This document shows positions 28,186-36,837 of a stretch of DNA of 64,000 nucleotides, piece by piece. Under the pieces are notes generated by a model. That model made no database searches and had not been told where the DNA came from. It was given only the letters and a program-made list of their open reading frames with translations. This stretch comes from an uncultured Opitutia bacterium (GTDB lineage Bacteria > Verrucomicrobiota > Verrucomicrobiia > Opitutales > UBA953). Location of the stretch: NCBI GenBank assembly GCA_945957395.1, contig CAMFKE010000008.1:90767-154766 (forward strand), in the 5' to 3' direction. A program made the position numbers and the translations under genes. How positions within the stretch are numbered: position 1 is the stretch's first letter; every line of letters starts with the position of its first letter.

Positions 28186-31100
28186 TCAGAACGAGATGGG
28201 AGCGAGCACGATGCGGAAGCCCAGGTCGTCGGACACGGTGGAGGCGGACATGGGCTCAAGCTGCCGGTAGGCGCTGCGCGCCTCGGCGGCCGGAGTTCGC
28301 CAGGAGCCGCCGCGCGCCGAGAAGGCGTCGGACGAGAGGTCGGGCTGCGGGTTGTAGTCGGTCTTTCGTCCCCCGGGAAGGTGGCGCTTGTGCGGGTCGA
28401 GAACCCATTCGCGCACATTGCCGTGCATGTCGAAAAGTCCGTAGGCGTTCGGCTGATACGAGGCCACGGCGGACGTGGCCCTGTCGGATGCCGGCGCGAG
28501 GCGCGAGGTCGTCGGGTAGGCGCCGACAAAGTTGCCGTTCGTCGGCGAGGCGGCGGCGCCGAAGGAGAAGGCTTCGGTCGAGCCGGCACGGCACGCGTAT
28601 TCCCATTCGAGCTCGTTGGGCAGGCGGAATTCGTAGCCCTCGGGGATTCTTCCGGCCTGGGCCTCGCGACGCGTCAGCATCTTGCAGAAGCGCACGGCGT
28701 CGGCGCGGGACACGCTTTCCACCGGGCGCCTGGCGCCCCTGTGCTTGGACGGGTTGCTGTCGAGAATCAGCGCATACTGCTCCTGCGTCACCTCGGTGAC
28801 GCCCATCCAGAATCCGCGCGTGAATTTGGCGCGCGTCAGGGGCTCCTCGGCCACGGAGTGCCCCGCCTCGGCGGGCGAACTGCCAAGCCGGGTTTCGCCC
28901 TCGGGAATCCAGGCCAGGCGCGTGCCGTTCATGTAGGGGACCTCGTAGTCGCGCCCGGGCGGCGGGGGCGCCATGCGGACGACACGGGGTTCAACCAGGA
29001 GCTCCTGCCTGGGGCGGGCCGTGAAACTGCCGGTCCAGGTCACGTGGTCGCGAGCCTCGACTTCTATTTGCAGCGGTATGTCGGCGGGCACTTCGGCGGG
29101 CGGCTTCTCGTATTCGCGTGAGTTGATGCGCAGGGTGTACCGCAGACCCGGGGGCAGTCCCACCAGGGCGAAGCGCGCGGGCAGCGCGCGCAGCGCGGCC
29201 TCGACCTTGGTGACCTCGTTGTCCTTGACGACAAAGGCGGTCTGGTAGGTCTCGTAATCCGGATGGCTCACGCGGAGCATGTAATGGCCTACGGCGACCT
29301 CGGCGGGCAGGCTGCGCGCTTCGCTCCAGCTTCGGTCGACAAGGTTGTCGTCGTTGCGGGCTACGGTGATCGCGGCCAGTTCGTCCGCACGCGGGGCGCG
29401 GCCGGAGAGGGTCACCGAATACTCGATGGTCCCGCGGGCGGGCGGCAACGGGCCAGCCTCGATCGTCTTGTTCTCACCTGCGTCGAGGACGACTTTGCGG
29501 GAAATCTCACGGTAGCCCTCCTTGGAAAACACGAAGGTCAGCTCGCGCCCGGGCTTGAGCTTTTCGAGCAAAATCGGGGTCACTCCAAGGTCGCTGCCGT
29601 CAAGGGTGACGCGCGCGCCGGTGGGAATGCTGGCCAGCTTCAGGGTGGCCGGTGCGCCCTCGACGGTCACCGTGCGTTCGGTGCGGGCGTTGATGCGCAC
29701 GACCACCCCTGCCACGCGCGCAGGCTTGCAGTTCTCCTTCTCCACGAGGAGCGAATAGGTGCCGGGCGCCGCCTGGGCGCTCACTTTGCCGTTCTCGTCG
29801 GACGTCCCCATCGCGAGCGTGGTGCCGTCTTCGGAGACGAGCGTGACGCTCGCAGCGGGGGCGGTGGTGACCTCGAGGGTGCCGGCTTCCTTCAGCAGGT
29901 TGACGGTCGCGGCGAACGGTTTGCCCTCCGCGACGCTGACGGTGAGTTTGCGCTGGAGGTAATCCGGGGCGTCGATGGTCAGCGTGTAGGTGCCGGGCCG
30001 GGCGTCGAGCCGCACCTCGTCGGAGCCCACGCCGAAGCGGGCGCCGCCTTCGGCCACCGTGATGACGGCTTGCGCCGGGGTGACCTTGAGGTTGATCGTT
30101 CCGGGTGATGCGCCCGCATGGCGCGTCACGGGGGATCCTGCGGCGACAAGGTCGGCAGCCGGGGCGGAATCGCCGGAAAACACCATGTATCCGGCGGCTG
30201 CGGCGAGAGCCAGGGCCGCCGCGGCGGCACCGATGAGGAGGCGCTTGCGCTTGCCGTTGTCACGGCGCGCCTGCGGCATGCCGTCAGGGTTGGTGTGGTC
30301 GTCGGCGTAGCCCGGACCGGCGAGCTGGGAGAGGTTTTCCAGGTCCTTCAGGGCCGCCTTGGCGTTCGGGTAGCGCTTGTTGCGCTCCCTAGCCAGGCAT
30401 CGGGCGAGGAAGATATCCCAACCGGGGTTGAGCGCGGGCACGATGCCGGAAGGGGGGCGGTAGTTGGCTCCGGGCTTCAGTCCGGTGAGCATCCAATAGA
30501 CGGACATGCCGAAGGCGTAGAGGTCGGCGCGAGCGTCGGGCTCCTGCTTGAGGTGAACCTCGGGGGAGATGATGTCGGCCGTATTCAGGCGCACGTTGCG
30601 CGGGCCGAGCGAGACGGGCGGGATGCCGGCGGAGACCAGCAGTTCGATGGATTGTGTGCCGATGCTGCCGTAAAGACCGAAGCCGAGCACCTTGGTGTCG
30701 CCTCCGCTTTGCAGCAGCATGTTGCTGGGCGTGAGGTTGAGGTGCAGCACGCCGTGCGTGTGGGCGATGTCGAGCGCCTCAAGCACATCGCGTGCAATCT
30801 TTTGCACCTTGTCGGGTGTGAAGTCGCGGGCCGCCTCCGAGGGTTGCGCGCGCACGATGCCCTGCGGATTTTGGAAAGTCGGGTAGATACCCGCGGCGCC
30901 AAGCAGGTCGGGAATCGATTTGCCGTCGCAGGGCTCGGCGACCAGGCAGATGCGCCCTTCGATGTTTTGCGATTCGCCCAGCGCGAGGATACGCGGGTGC
31001 GTCAGGTGGACCATCTTCTCGCGAAAATCACGGAAGTGGCGCAGGAAGGCCTCGTCCTCCGAGAGGAGCTTGGGCAGGACGAAAAGCGTCTTGGCGCTGC

Positions 31101-31263
31101 CGTCGGACGAGGTGACATGGTAAAGGCTGCCGAGAATGTCGTAGGCCAGGCAGGATTCCACGGTGAACTCGCCGAGCTGCTCGCCGGCGGTGAGCACTTC
31201 GTATACGCGGCCCGGCGGAGGTGTCGGCGAGGCGGCTTTGGTGGCGTCAGTATCGGCGGGCAT
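28186..31263 (-). CDS. Pseudokinase / transmembrane / PEGA-like / SUMF1-like multidomain protein
   Basis: A 1025-residue protein. Residues ~30-310 have the protein-kinase fold (VQKIARDVLEALDIAHTHGV, SPEVHLKQEPDARADLYAFG) but lack a glycine loop, have HLN for HRD (174-176) and GFG for DFG (194-196), so it should be inactive. A transmembrane helix spans ~342-362 (LLIGAAAAALALAAAAGYMV). Then come several PEGA-like beta-sandwiches (PTGARVTLDGSDLGVTPILL and others) and a C-terminal formylglycine-enzyme/SUMF1-like domain (GFWMGVTEVTQEQYALIL, FRLPNELEWEYACRAGS, DMHGNVREWV, ARGGSWR). The kinase-like part would be cytoplasmic and the rest extracytoplasmic. Role: probable envelope scaffold or signalling receptor. 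The ATG at 31263 is used. Confidence 0.88.
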   Translation of the reverse strand: MPADTDATKAASPTPPPGRVYEVLTAGEQLGEFTVESCLAYDILGSLYHVTSSDGSAKTLFVLPKLLSEDEAFLRHFRDFREKMVHLTHPRILALGESQNIEGRICLVAEPCDGKSIPDLLGAAGIYPTFQNPQGIVRAQPSEAARDFTPDKVQKIARDVLEALDIAHTHGVLHLNLTPSNMLLQSGGDTKVLGFGLYGSIGTQSIELLVSAGIPPVSLGPRNVRLNTADIISPEVHLKQEPDARADLYAFGMSVYWMLTGLKPGANYRPPSGIVPALNPGWDIFLARCLARERNKRYPNAKAALKDLENLSQLAGPGYADDHTNPDGMPQARRDNGKRKRLLIGAAAAALALAAAAGYMVFSGDSAPAADLVAAGSPVTRHAGASPGTINLKVTPAQAVITVAEGGARFGVGSDEVRLDARPGTYTLTIDAPDYLQRKLTVSVAEGKPFAATVNLLKEAGTLEVTTAPAASVTLVSEDGTTLAMGTSDENGKVSAQAAPGTYSLLVEKENCKPARVAGVVVRINARTERTVTVEGAPATLKLASIPTGARVTLDGSDLGVTPILLEKLKPGRELTFVFSKEGYREISRKVVLDAGENKTIEAGPLPPARGTIEYSVTLSGRAPRADELAAITVARNDDNLVDRSWSEARSLPAEVAVGHYMLRVSHPDYETYQTAFVVKDNEVTKVEAALRALPARFALVGLPPGLRYTLRINSREYEKPPAEVPADIPLQIEVEARDHVTWTGSFTARPRQELLVEPRVVRMAPPPPGRDYEVPYMNGTRLAWIPEGETRLGSSPAEAGHSVAEEPLTRAKFTRGFWMGVTEVTQEQYALILDSNPSKHRGARRPVESVSRADAVRFCKMLTRREAQAGRIPEGYEFRLPNELEWEYACRAGSTEAFSFGAAASPTNGNFVGAYPTTSRLAPASDRATSAVASYQPNAYGLFDMHGNVREWVLDPHKRHLPGGRKTDYNPQPDLSSDAFSARGGSWRTPAAEARSAYRQLEPMSASTVSDDLGFRIVLAPISF

Positions 31264-31399
31264 ATGAAAGAGTGGGGCGCGAAGCTTGGTGGGGCCCGCG
31301 TATCGAACGACGGTCGCGCACCTACGCAAGCCCCCGCTTGGTCAAGAGCCCATCATAGACGAGCTTCGGGGCGCAATGCGCCAACCGCGCCGTGTCCGT

Positions 31400-32359
31400 T
31401 CAGGAGAAGCGCGCGGCCAGTTTCCCGCCGACCCAAAGCCAGGCGGGCAGCGTGGCGGCGGCGGCCAGCGAGGTGGCCACCGCCACGCGCAGGGAGACCT
31501 GGGGGGCCTGACCGTAGTGCTGGCACATCACGATGGGCAGCAACGCGGCGGGCATGGCGGCCTGAAGCAGCAGGATGCGGGAGACCTCCATGGGCAGGGG
31601 CAGGAAGAGCGCGGCCCCCACGAAGAGGGCGGGGATGACGCCGTTGCGCAGCAATATGGAGCCGGCGGTGATTCTCAGGTCATGCCGGGCTCGGAAGCCG
31701 TCGAGCAGCGCCGGCAGAGCCATGCCGATGAGGAGCAGTCCGCAGGGAATGGCGCACGCGCCGAGCATGTCGACGAAGCTGAAGACGAACTTCGGCGTCT
31801 TTTCGGCCAGGCCGGTGCGGTTGAGCAGCATGGCCGCGATCATCGCCAGGGTGATCGGGTTGAAGAGGCGCTTCCAGGCGTCTTTGCCCAATTTGCCCGA
31901 GAGCAGCACGAGCCCGACGGTCCAAAGGCACAGCTCGATGCCGACATTGAAAAGCAGGAGCACCGCCACGCTGTCCGGTCCGTAGAACGCGACGGACATG
32001 GGGATGGCCAGGTAGCCGTAATTGTAATTGCCGGTCGTGTACGCGAAGGCCCGGCGACGCTCCATGGTGTCCGCGCCGCTGAGGCGGGCGAAAATCCAGC
32101 TGACCAGATAGCCGAGCGCCAGGGAGACGAAGCCGGCGGTAGGCGCGAGCAGGGCGACGGCGTCGTTCTTGAGCGCGACATTGTGCGAGACCTTGGCCAG
32201 CACCAGCGCCGGGAAGAAGACCCAGATCACCAGGTTCATCATGCCGCTTCTGAGCTGCTCGTCCACCACGCCGCGCTTGCGCAGGGCGTAGCCGGTGACC
32301 AGCAGGAGTACCACCGGGGCGGTGGCGGTTAGGATGAGGGAACCGGAGACGGCGGACAT
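31400..32359 (-). CDS. AEC-family (auxin efflux carrier) transporter
   Basis: A 319-residue inner-membrane protein with about ten helices in two inverted halves. N-terminal half: PVVLLLVTGYALRKRGVVDE, NLVIWVFFPALVLAKVSHN and the broken-helix region FAYTTGNYNYGYLAIPMSVA with the Asn/Gly signature. C-terminal half: CGLLLIGMALPALLDG, RNGVIPALFVGAALFLPL, LLQAAMPAALLPIVMCQHYG. Bacterial members (MleP, MdcF, YfdV) move carboxylates such as malate or malonate; the substrate here is unknown. Start is the ATG at 32359. The gene is divergent from the unknown gene at 32490. Confidence 0.9.
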   Translation of the reverse strand: MSAVSGSLILTATAPVVLLLVTGYALRKRGVVDEQLRSGMMNLVIWVFFPALVLAKVSHNVALKNDAVALLAPTAGFVSLALGYLVSWIFARLSGADTMERRRAFAYTTGNYNYGYLAIPMSVAFYGPDSVAVLLLFNVGIELCLWTVGLVLLSGKLGKDAWKRLFNPITLAMIAAMLLNRTGLAEKTPKFVFSFVDMLGACAIPCGLLLIGMALPALLDGFRARHDLRITAGSILLRNGVIPALFVGAALFLPLPMEVSRILLLQAAMPAALLPIVMCQHYGQAPQVSLRVAVATSLAAAATLPAWLWVGGKLAARFS

Positions 32360-32489
32360 GCACCGTCACCTCTGCGCTTTGTGCGCCTTTCTACAAGTGT
32401 GTATCAGCCGGTTTGATTTTGACACCGCAGGGGGTGTCCGGGCCGTTTTTTCTGTCCAATATTTCCGATTCCGCGCTTGGATGGGGCCC

Positions 32490-33335
32490 ATGATCATACC
32501 CCGTCATTGGATTCGCGAGATGCAGGACACCCCCTCAGGCCAGTCGCGCCCGGTGCTCGGATGGTCCGATGTGAGCGAGGAGGACGCCCGCGCTCACGCC
32601 AGGACTCGGTGGCGGCGCATTCTGTCCAGAATCTCCGGCGGACAGGAGCGAGAGGACGACTACTCGGTCGCCGTTCGCGAGCCCATCGTGAGCGAGCTCG
32701 AAGGCCCGTTGCGCGCCGTCATAACCCGCAACCGCTACGGCGCCCGGGTGCTCAATTGCGAAAGGCTGTGTTTCATCGACATCGACAAGCCCCGCGTCGG
32801 GTCGCTCTTCGGCGGAATCTCCTCGCTGTGGCGCCGCCTGCGCGGGCTTCCGTACGACAGCGAGGGCCGTCTGCTGGAACGGGTGCGGACCGTGGCCGAA
32901 TCCGCGGGGCTGCGACTGCGGGTTTACCGCACGCACTCCGGCTGGCGCATCGTCGTTCTCAACCGGACCTACGACCCCGCCTCCGATGAGTGCGATCAGC
33001 TTTTTCGGAGCTTCCCTGGTGCCGACCGGCTCTATCGCGAACTCTGCCGCAAGCAGGATTGTTTTCGGGCCAGGCTGTCGCCCAAGCCATGGCGTATCAA
33101 GGCCACCGGATTTCCCGATCGGACCTATCCGCGAGGGTTCCCCTGGGCCGACACCGCCGCCAAGGCGGCCGCCCGGGACTGGGTGGCGCGTTACGAGGAA
33201 ACCTGCGCCGGTCGCAAGGTTTGCGATAGGGTGGGTGAGTTCGGCTCGCGCGCTCCGCTTCGGGAAATCCTGGCCGTGATGGAAGTCCATGACGCCGAAT
33301 GCGGCGTGAATCTGCTTGGGGGTAAGCTCGTCTGA
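32490..33335 (+). CDS. Uncharacterised protein with possible primase-like core
   Basis: 281 residues, no confident family. ATGs occur at 32481 and 32490; the latter has GGGG upstream. The N-terminal 60 residues are polar and Arg-rich. The middle has a hydrophobic strand ending in Asp-x-Asp, RLCFIDIDKPR, then a helix and RLRVYRTHSGWRIVVLNRTY. This hhhDhD plus YRT-SG layout resembles archaeo-eukaryotic-type primase cores, but the expected second-motif His is Arg, so the suggestion is weak. A further stretch, FRARLSPKPWRIKATGFPDR, looks conserved. A perfect terminator follows at 33421, supporting a real single-gene unit. Confidence 0.6.
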   Translation: MIIPRHWIREMQDTPSGQSRPVLGWSDVSEEDARAHARTRWRRILSRISGGQEREDDYSVAVREPIVSELEGPLRAVITRNRYGARVLNCERLCFIDIDKPRVGSLFGGISSLWRRLRGLPYDSEGRLLERVRTVAESAGLRLRVYRTHSGWRIVVLNRTYDPASDECDQLFRSFPGADRLYRELCRKQDCFRARLSPKPWRIKATGFPDRTYPRGFPWADTAAKAAARDWVARYEETCAGRKVCDRVGEFGSRAPLREILAVMEVHDAECGVNLLGGKLV

Positions 33336-33420
33336 GGTCCCCGAAGGGCGCCCGGGCCTCAAACCGGGCATTGCTCGTTGCGGTTCTTGGTCGCGACGGG
33401 GCGTCGAATCCGGAAATGGA

Positions 33421-33456
33421 AACGGGCCGCGTACCCCTACGCGGCCCGTTTTTATT
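33421..33456 (+). terminator. Rho-independent terminator
   Basis: AACGGGCCGCGTA (33421-33433) and TACGCGGCCCGTT (33438-33450) form a perfect 13-bp stem with a CCCC loop, followed by TTTATTTT. This is the best textbook terminator in the window; it ends the 32490 gene. Confidence 0.92.
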
Positions 33457-33729
33457 TTCTATCTCGTTGCTTATTTACCCCATCTCCCGTAGGAGAAGTA
33501 GTTCAAAGTTGTGAGATGCATCCAACGGCCTTGTCCGAAATGTGCAAGATTTATTTTTGTAAAATTATCCGATTTTTTAGCAGCCCCTTTTCCCTTCGTG
33601 ATTTTCGCGCATTTCGCAGCCCACACCCCTTATCCGGGGGCCCGCATACGGTGACCGGTGACGCGGATTGCCTCCGTCATCACAAGGGGGCCCCATTGCC
33701 GATATCACGCCCCGATTCATTCCACCACC
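33457..33729. other. AT-richer spacer upstream of yraN
   Basis: About 270 bases, noticeably less GC-rich than the surroundings around 33455-33600 (for example gatttatttttgtaaaatta). The stretch cccttcgtgattttcgcgcatttcgc at 33594-33619 looks like a relic of the intergenic repeat family seen at 55-62 kb. No gene is visible. A promoter for yraN-zwf is likely here but none can be pinned down. Confidence 0.4.
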
Positions 33730-34173
33730 ATGCTCGAAGACCTTCTCGTCACCCTGCGCCGCCTGTTGCGCCGCCGCCTCCCTACACGCACGGCGAGTCG
33801 CGAGCTCGGCGACCGGGGCGAGGACGCCGCCACCGACTTCCTGGAATCCGTCGGGTACACCATCCTGGCGCGCAACTGGCGCTGCGGGCGCGACGAGATC
33901 GACATCGTGGCGAGGGCCCCCGGCGGCGCGACGCTGGTGTTCGTGGAGGTAAAGACGCGCGACGAACTCGACCCCAAGGGCGGCTACTTCGCGGTGGATG
34001 CGCGCAAGCGGCGCGCGTTGCGCCGGGCGGTCGCCGGATACCTGCGCGCCATCGGGCGCCCGGGCGCGCCCTTCCGGTTCGACATCGCGGAGGTGCGAGT
34101 TGAGGGGGATGCGATAGGGAATGTTACCCTGCGCGTGATTCACCATTGCGCCGTGCCGCTCTTCCATAAGTAA
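33730..34173 (+). CDS. YraN family (UPF0102) nuclease-fold protein
   Basis: A 147-residue YraN/UPF0102 protein with a RecB/Holliday-resolvase-like endonuclease fold. The conserved blocks are visible: [40 protein letters not shown] and [12 protein letters not shown], giving the D...ExK active-site pattern. The biochemical role is not settled; a link to DNA processing is suggested for the family. The ATG at 33730 is chosen over the frame start at 33658, since [17 protein letters not shown] then [12 protein letters not shown] fits the family. It is 36 bases upstream of zwf, same strand. Confidence 0.9.
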   Translation: MLEDLLVTLRRLLRRRLPTRTASRELGDRGEDAATDFLESVGYTILARNWRCGRDEIDIVARAPGGATLVFVEVKTRDELDPKGGYFAVDARKRRALRRAVAGYLRAIGRPGAPFRFDIAEVRVEGDAIGNVTLRVIHHCAVPLFHK

Positions 34174-34209
34174 CACCGCCCCTTTCAACGCCACGCCCAT
34201 ACCCTGCAC

Positions 34210-35760
34210 ATGAGCGACACCGCCGAACGCCATCCGTTCCTGACCGGCCTTAGCAAGCACCGCGGCGCCCCGGCCACCTGCCTCGTCATCTTCGGCGCCT
34301 CCGGCGACCTGACCGCCCGCAAGCTTCTGCCCGCCCTGTTCAACCTCGGCGTGGACAACCTGCTGCCCGCGCGATTCACGCTCATCGGCTTCGGCCGCAA
34401 GCCCATCCCGGACGACGAGTTCCGCTCCGTCACGGTGAAGGAGATTTCCAAGTTCTCCCGCCGACCCTTCAACGACGCCATCTGGAAGCGCGTGGAGGCC
34501 GACACCCACTACCAGTCCGGCGGCTACGACGACCCCGCCTCGTTCGAGGCGCTCAAGGCGCGCATCGACTCGCTTCAGGCCGCGGCCGGGCAGGAGTTCC
34601 AGCTCGTCTTCTACATTTCCACGCCCCCGGGCGTGTTCGCCGACATCATCACCAACCTCGGCGCCGTCGGCCTCGCCTCGCGCGCCCTGGGCACCGACCG
34701 CGAGACGAAGGTGATCATCGAAAAGCCCTTCGGCAAGGACCTGTCGACCGCCCGCGAACTCAATGCGGTGATCACGCGCCACTTCGAGGAGCGTCAGGTG
34801 TATCGCATCGACCACTACCTGGGCAAGGAGACCGTGCAGGACCTGCTCGTCCTGCGCTTCGCCAACGCCATCTTCGAGCCGCTCTGGAACCGCAACTATG
34901 TCGACCATGTGCAGATCACCGTGGCCGAGGAACTCGGCGTGGGCACTCGCGGCGGTTATTACGACACCTCCGGCGCCACGCGCGACATGCTGCAGAACCA
35001 CACCATGCAGCTGCTCGCGCTCACCGCGATGGAGCCTCCCGTCTCGCTCGACGGCGAAGCCATCCGCGACGAAAAGGTGAAGCTGCTCAAGGCCATCCGC
35101 CCTCTCTCGCTCGACGCCGACAACCCCGACTTCGTGCGCGCCCGCTACGAGGAAGGCCTCGTGGGCGGCGACAAGGTGCCCGGGTACACGCAGGAGAAGG
35201 ACATACCGGCCGACTCCTCGACCGAGACCTACTGCGCCCTGCGCTTCAACATCAACAACTGGCGTTGGGCCGGCGTGCCCTTCTACATGCGCTCGGGCAA
35301 GCGCATGGCGCGCCGCGTGACCGAGATCGCCATCCAGTTCAAGCCCCCCGTGGGCGGCCTGTTCGACAGCGACACGCGCTACGACCTGGCGCCCAACCGG
35401 CTCGTCATCCAGATTCAGCCCGACGAGGGCACCACGCTCACGCTCAACTCGAAGGTGCCGGGGCTCGAGCCGCGCACGCAGCCGGTGAAGATGAGCTTCC
35501 GCTACGCCACCACCTACGGCTCCGACACGCCCGAGGCGTACGAGCGCCTCATTCTCGACTGCATGGTGGGCGACCGCACCCTCTTCATCCGCGGCGACGA
35601 GGCCGAGAATTCCTGGAAAATCTTCACTCCGCTGCTCGACCATTGGAAGGCCGCCGGACGCGAAGGCTTGGAAACCTACCCGGCCGGCTCCTGGGGACCG
35701 GTCGCCGCCGACCGTCTGCTCGGCTCGCGCGGTCACGCCTGGCGCAACGCCGGCATGTGA
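34210..35760 (+). CDS. zwf: Glucose-6-phosphate 1-dehydrogenase
   Basis: A 516-residue enzyme that oxidises glucose-6-phosphate with NADP+, the first step of the oxidative pentose phosphate and Entner-Doudoroff routes. The nucleotide-binding site is CLVIFGASGDLTARKLLPAL. KVIIEKPFGKDL and the substrate site YRIDHYLGKETVQDLLVLRF contain the active-site His and Lys. Conserved further blocks include MLQNHTMQLLALTAMEPP and RSGKRMARRVTEIAIQFK. Start is the ATG at 34210. No pgl or gnd is adjacent in the window. Confidence 0.97.
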   Translation: MSDTAERHPFLTGLSKHRGAPATCLVIFGASGDLTARKLLPALFNLGVDNLLPARFTLIGFGRKPIPDDEFRSVTVKEISKFSRRPFNDAIWKRVEADTHYQSGGYDDPASFEALKARIDSLQAAAGQEFQLVFYISTPPGVFADIITNLGAVGLASRALGTDRETKVIIEKPFGKDLSTARELNAVITRHFEERQVYRIDHYLGKETVQDLLVLRFANAIFEPLWNRNYVDHVQITVAEELGVGTRGGYYDTSGATRDMLQNHTMQLLALTAMEPPVSLDGEAIRDEKVKLLKAIRPLSLDADNPDFVRARYEEGLVGGDKVPGYTQEKDIPADSSTETYCALRFNINNWRWAGVPFYMRSGKRMARRVTEIAIQFKPPVGGLFDSDTRYDLAPNRLVIQIQPDEGTTLTLNSKVPGLEPRTQPVKMSFRYATTYGSDTPEAYERLILDCMVGDRTLFIRGDEAENSWKIFTPLLDHWKAAGREGLETYPAGSWGPVAADRLLGSRGHAWRNAGM

Positions 35761-35780
35761 TCGCCGCCCCTTCGCCCACG

Positions 35781-35798
35781 CCCCGCCCGACGGCGGGG
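35781..35798. terminator. Possible convergent hairpin after zwf
   Basis: CCCCGCC pairs with GGCGGGG around CGAC, between the zwf stop and the converging yicC stop. There is no T-tract, so terminator function is uncertain. Confidence 0.4.
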
Positions 35799-35818
35799 TG
35801 GGGCGGCGGGCGCAGGCG

Positions 35819-36706
35819 TCACTCCAGATTCTGAACCTGCTCGCGGATGCGCTCGAGCTCGTTCTTGGCCTCGATCACGGCGCGCGTGATCTCCACCCGG
35901 TTGGCCTTGGAGCCCACCGTGTTGAACTCGCGATTGATCTCCTGGCAGAGGAAGTCGAGTTTGCGCCCCACCGCCTTCTCGCCGAAGCAGACGGTGAACT
36001 GTTCGAAGTGGCTGCCCAGTCGCGTCAGCTCCTCCACGATGTCGCATCGGTCGGCGAACAGCGCCAGCTCCTTGAGCACGCGCTCGTCGTCGGCATTGAG
36101 CTCCAGGCCCGACTGGCGAAGCCGGTTGAGCAACGCCTCGCGGTAGCGCGTCACATTGTCGGCGGCGTGCGTGCGGATGGTGTCGCACAGGCGGGCCAGC
36201 GTGCCCAGACGCGCGCGCAGATCCGTCTCCAGCGCCGCGCCTTCGCGCACGCGCATCGACACCAGCGAATCCAGCGCGGTGTCCACGGCGCGACGCAGCG
36301 CCGCCTGCACGCTTTCGTCGTCCAGCGAGGGCAGTCCCTCGCGGCGCGCGCGGTGGAGTTCGGCCAGACGCAGCATCAGGTGCGCGTCGCCGGTGAAGTT
36401 CAGCCCCAGTTCCTGCGCCTCGTGCTGCAGGCGGCGCAGCGCGCCGGCGGCGGCCTCGCGGTCCCACGAGAACGACGAGGGCTCGGAAGCGGCGCCCTGG
36501 GCTCGCACGGTGACGGCCACCTTGCCGCGCTCGCACTTCTCGCGCACCCACGGGGTCACGACGCGCTCAAGCCCGGTCCAGTCCTCGGGGCCGGAGACGA
36601 ACACCTCGAGCCCGCGGCGGTTCACCGCGTTGATTTCGACCGACAGGTCGGTGTTGGCGACGCGCAGGGAGGCGCGTCCGTATCCGGTCATGGAAAGCAG
36701 GGGCAT
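35819..36706 (-). CDS. yicC: YicC family endoribonuclease-like protein
   Basis: A 295-residue YicC-family protein, a family reported to act as an RNA endonuclease. The N-terminus is diagnostic: PLLSMTGYGRASLRV, then SVEINAVNRRGLEVFVSGP. The C-terminal domain (DUF1732) ends HFEQFTVCFGEKAVGRKLDF, LCQEINREFNTVGSKAN and VIEAKNELERIREQVQN. Start is the ATG at 36706; the frame open to 37216 is recF antisense or out of phase. It is the last gene of the leftward rsmB-like / LysM / desulfurase / recF / yicC cluster. Confidence 0.94.
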   Translation of the reverse strand: MPLLSMTGYGRASLRVANTDLSVEINAVNRRGLEVFVSGPEDWTGLERVVTPWVREKCERGKVAVTVRAQGAASEPSSFSWDREAAAGALRRLQHEAQELGLNFTGDAHLMLRLAELHRARREGLPSLDDESVQAALRRAVDTALDSLVSMRVREGAALETDLRARLGTLARLCDTIRTHAADNVTRYREALLNRLRQSGLELNADDERVLKELALFADRCDIVEELTRLGSHFEQFTVCFGEKAVGRKLDFLCQEINREFNTVGSKANRVEITRAVIEAKNELERIREQVQNLE

Positions 36707-36837
36707 GGCGAGGTGGGTGGGGTGGGCTCTGAAAGGCGGCGGGGAAGGGCGCCCGAGAGGGACGCCACAGGCCTTGCATGGACGAATCGACCGCCGTTGA
36801 AACCGAAAACTGCGCCCTGCGCCGCGGGTGCCGGGGC

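Noticed and set aside
28186..31263. Active Ser/Thr protein kinase
   Set aside because: HRD, DFG and the glycine loop are all degenerate, so only a pseudokinase call is supportable.
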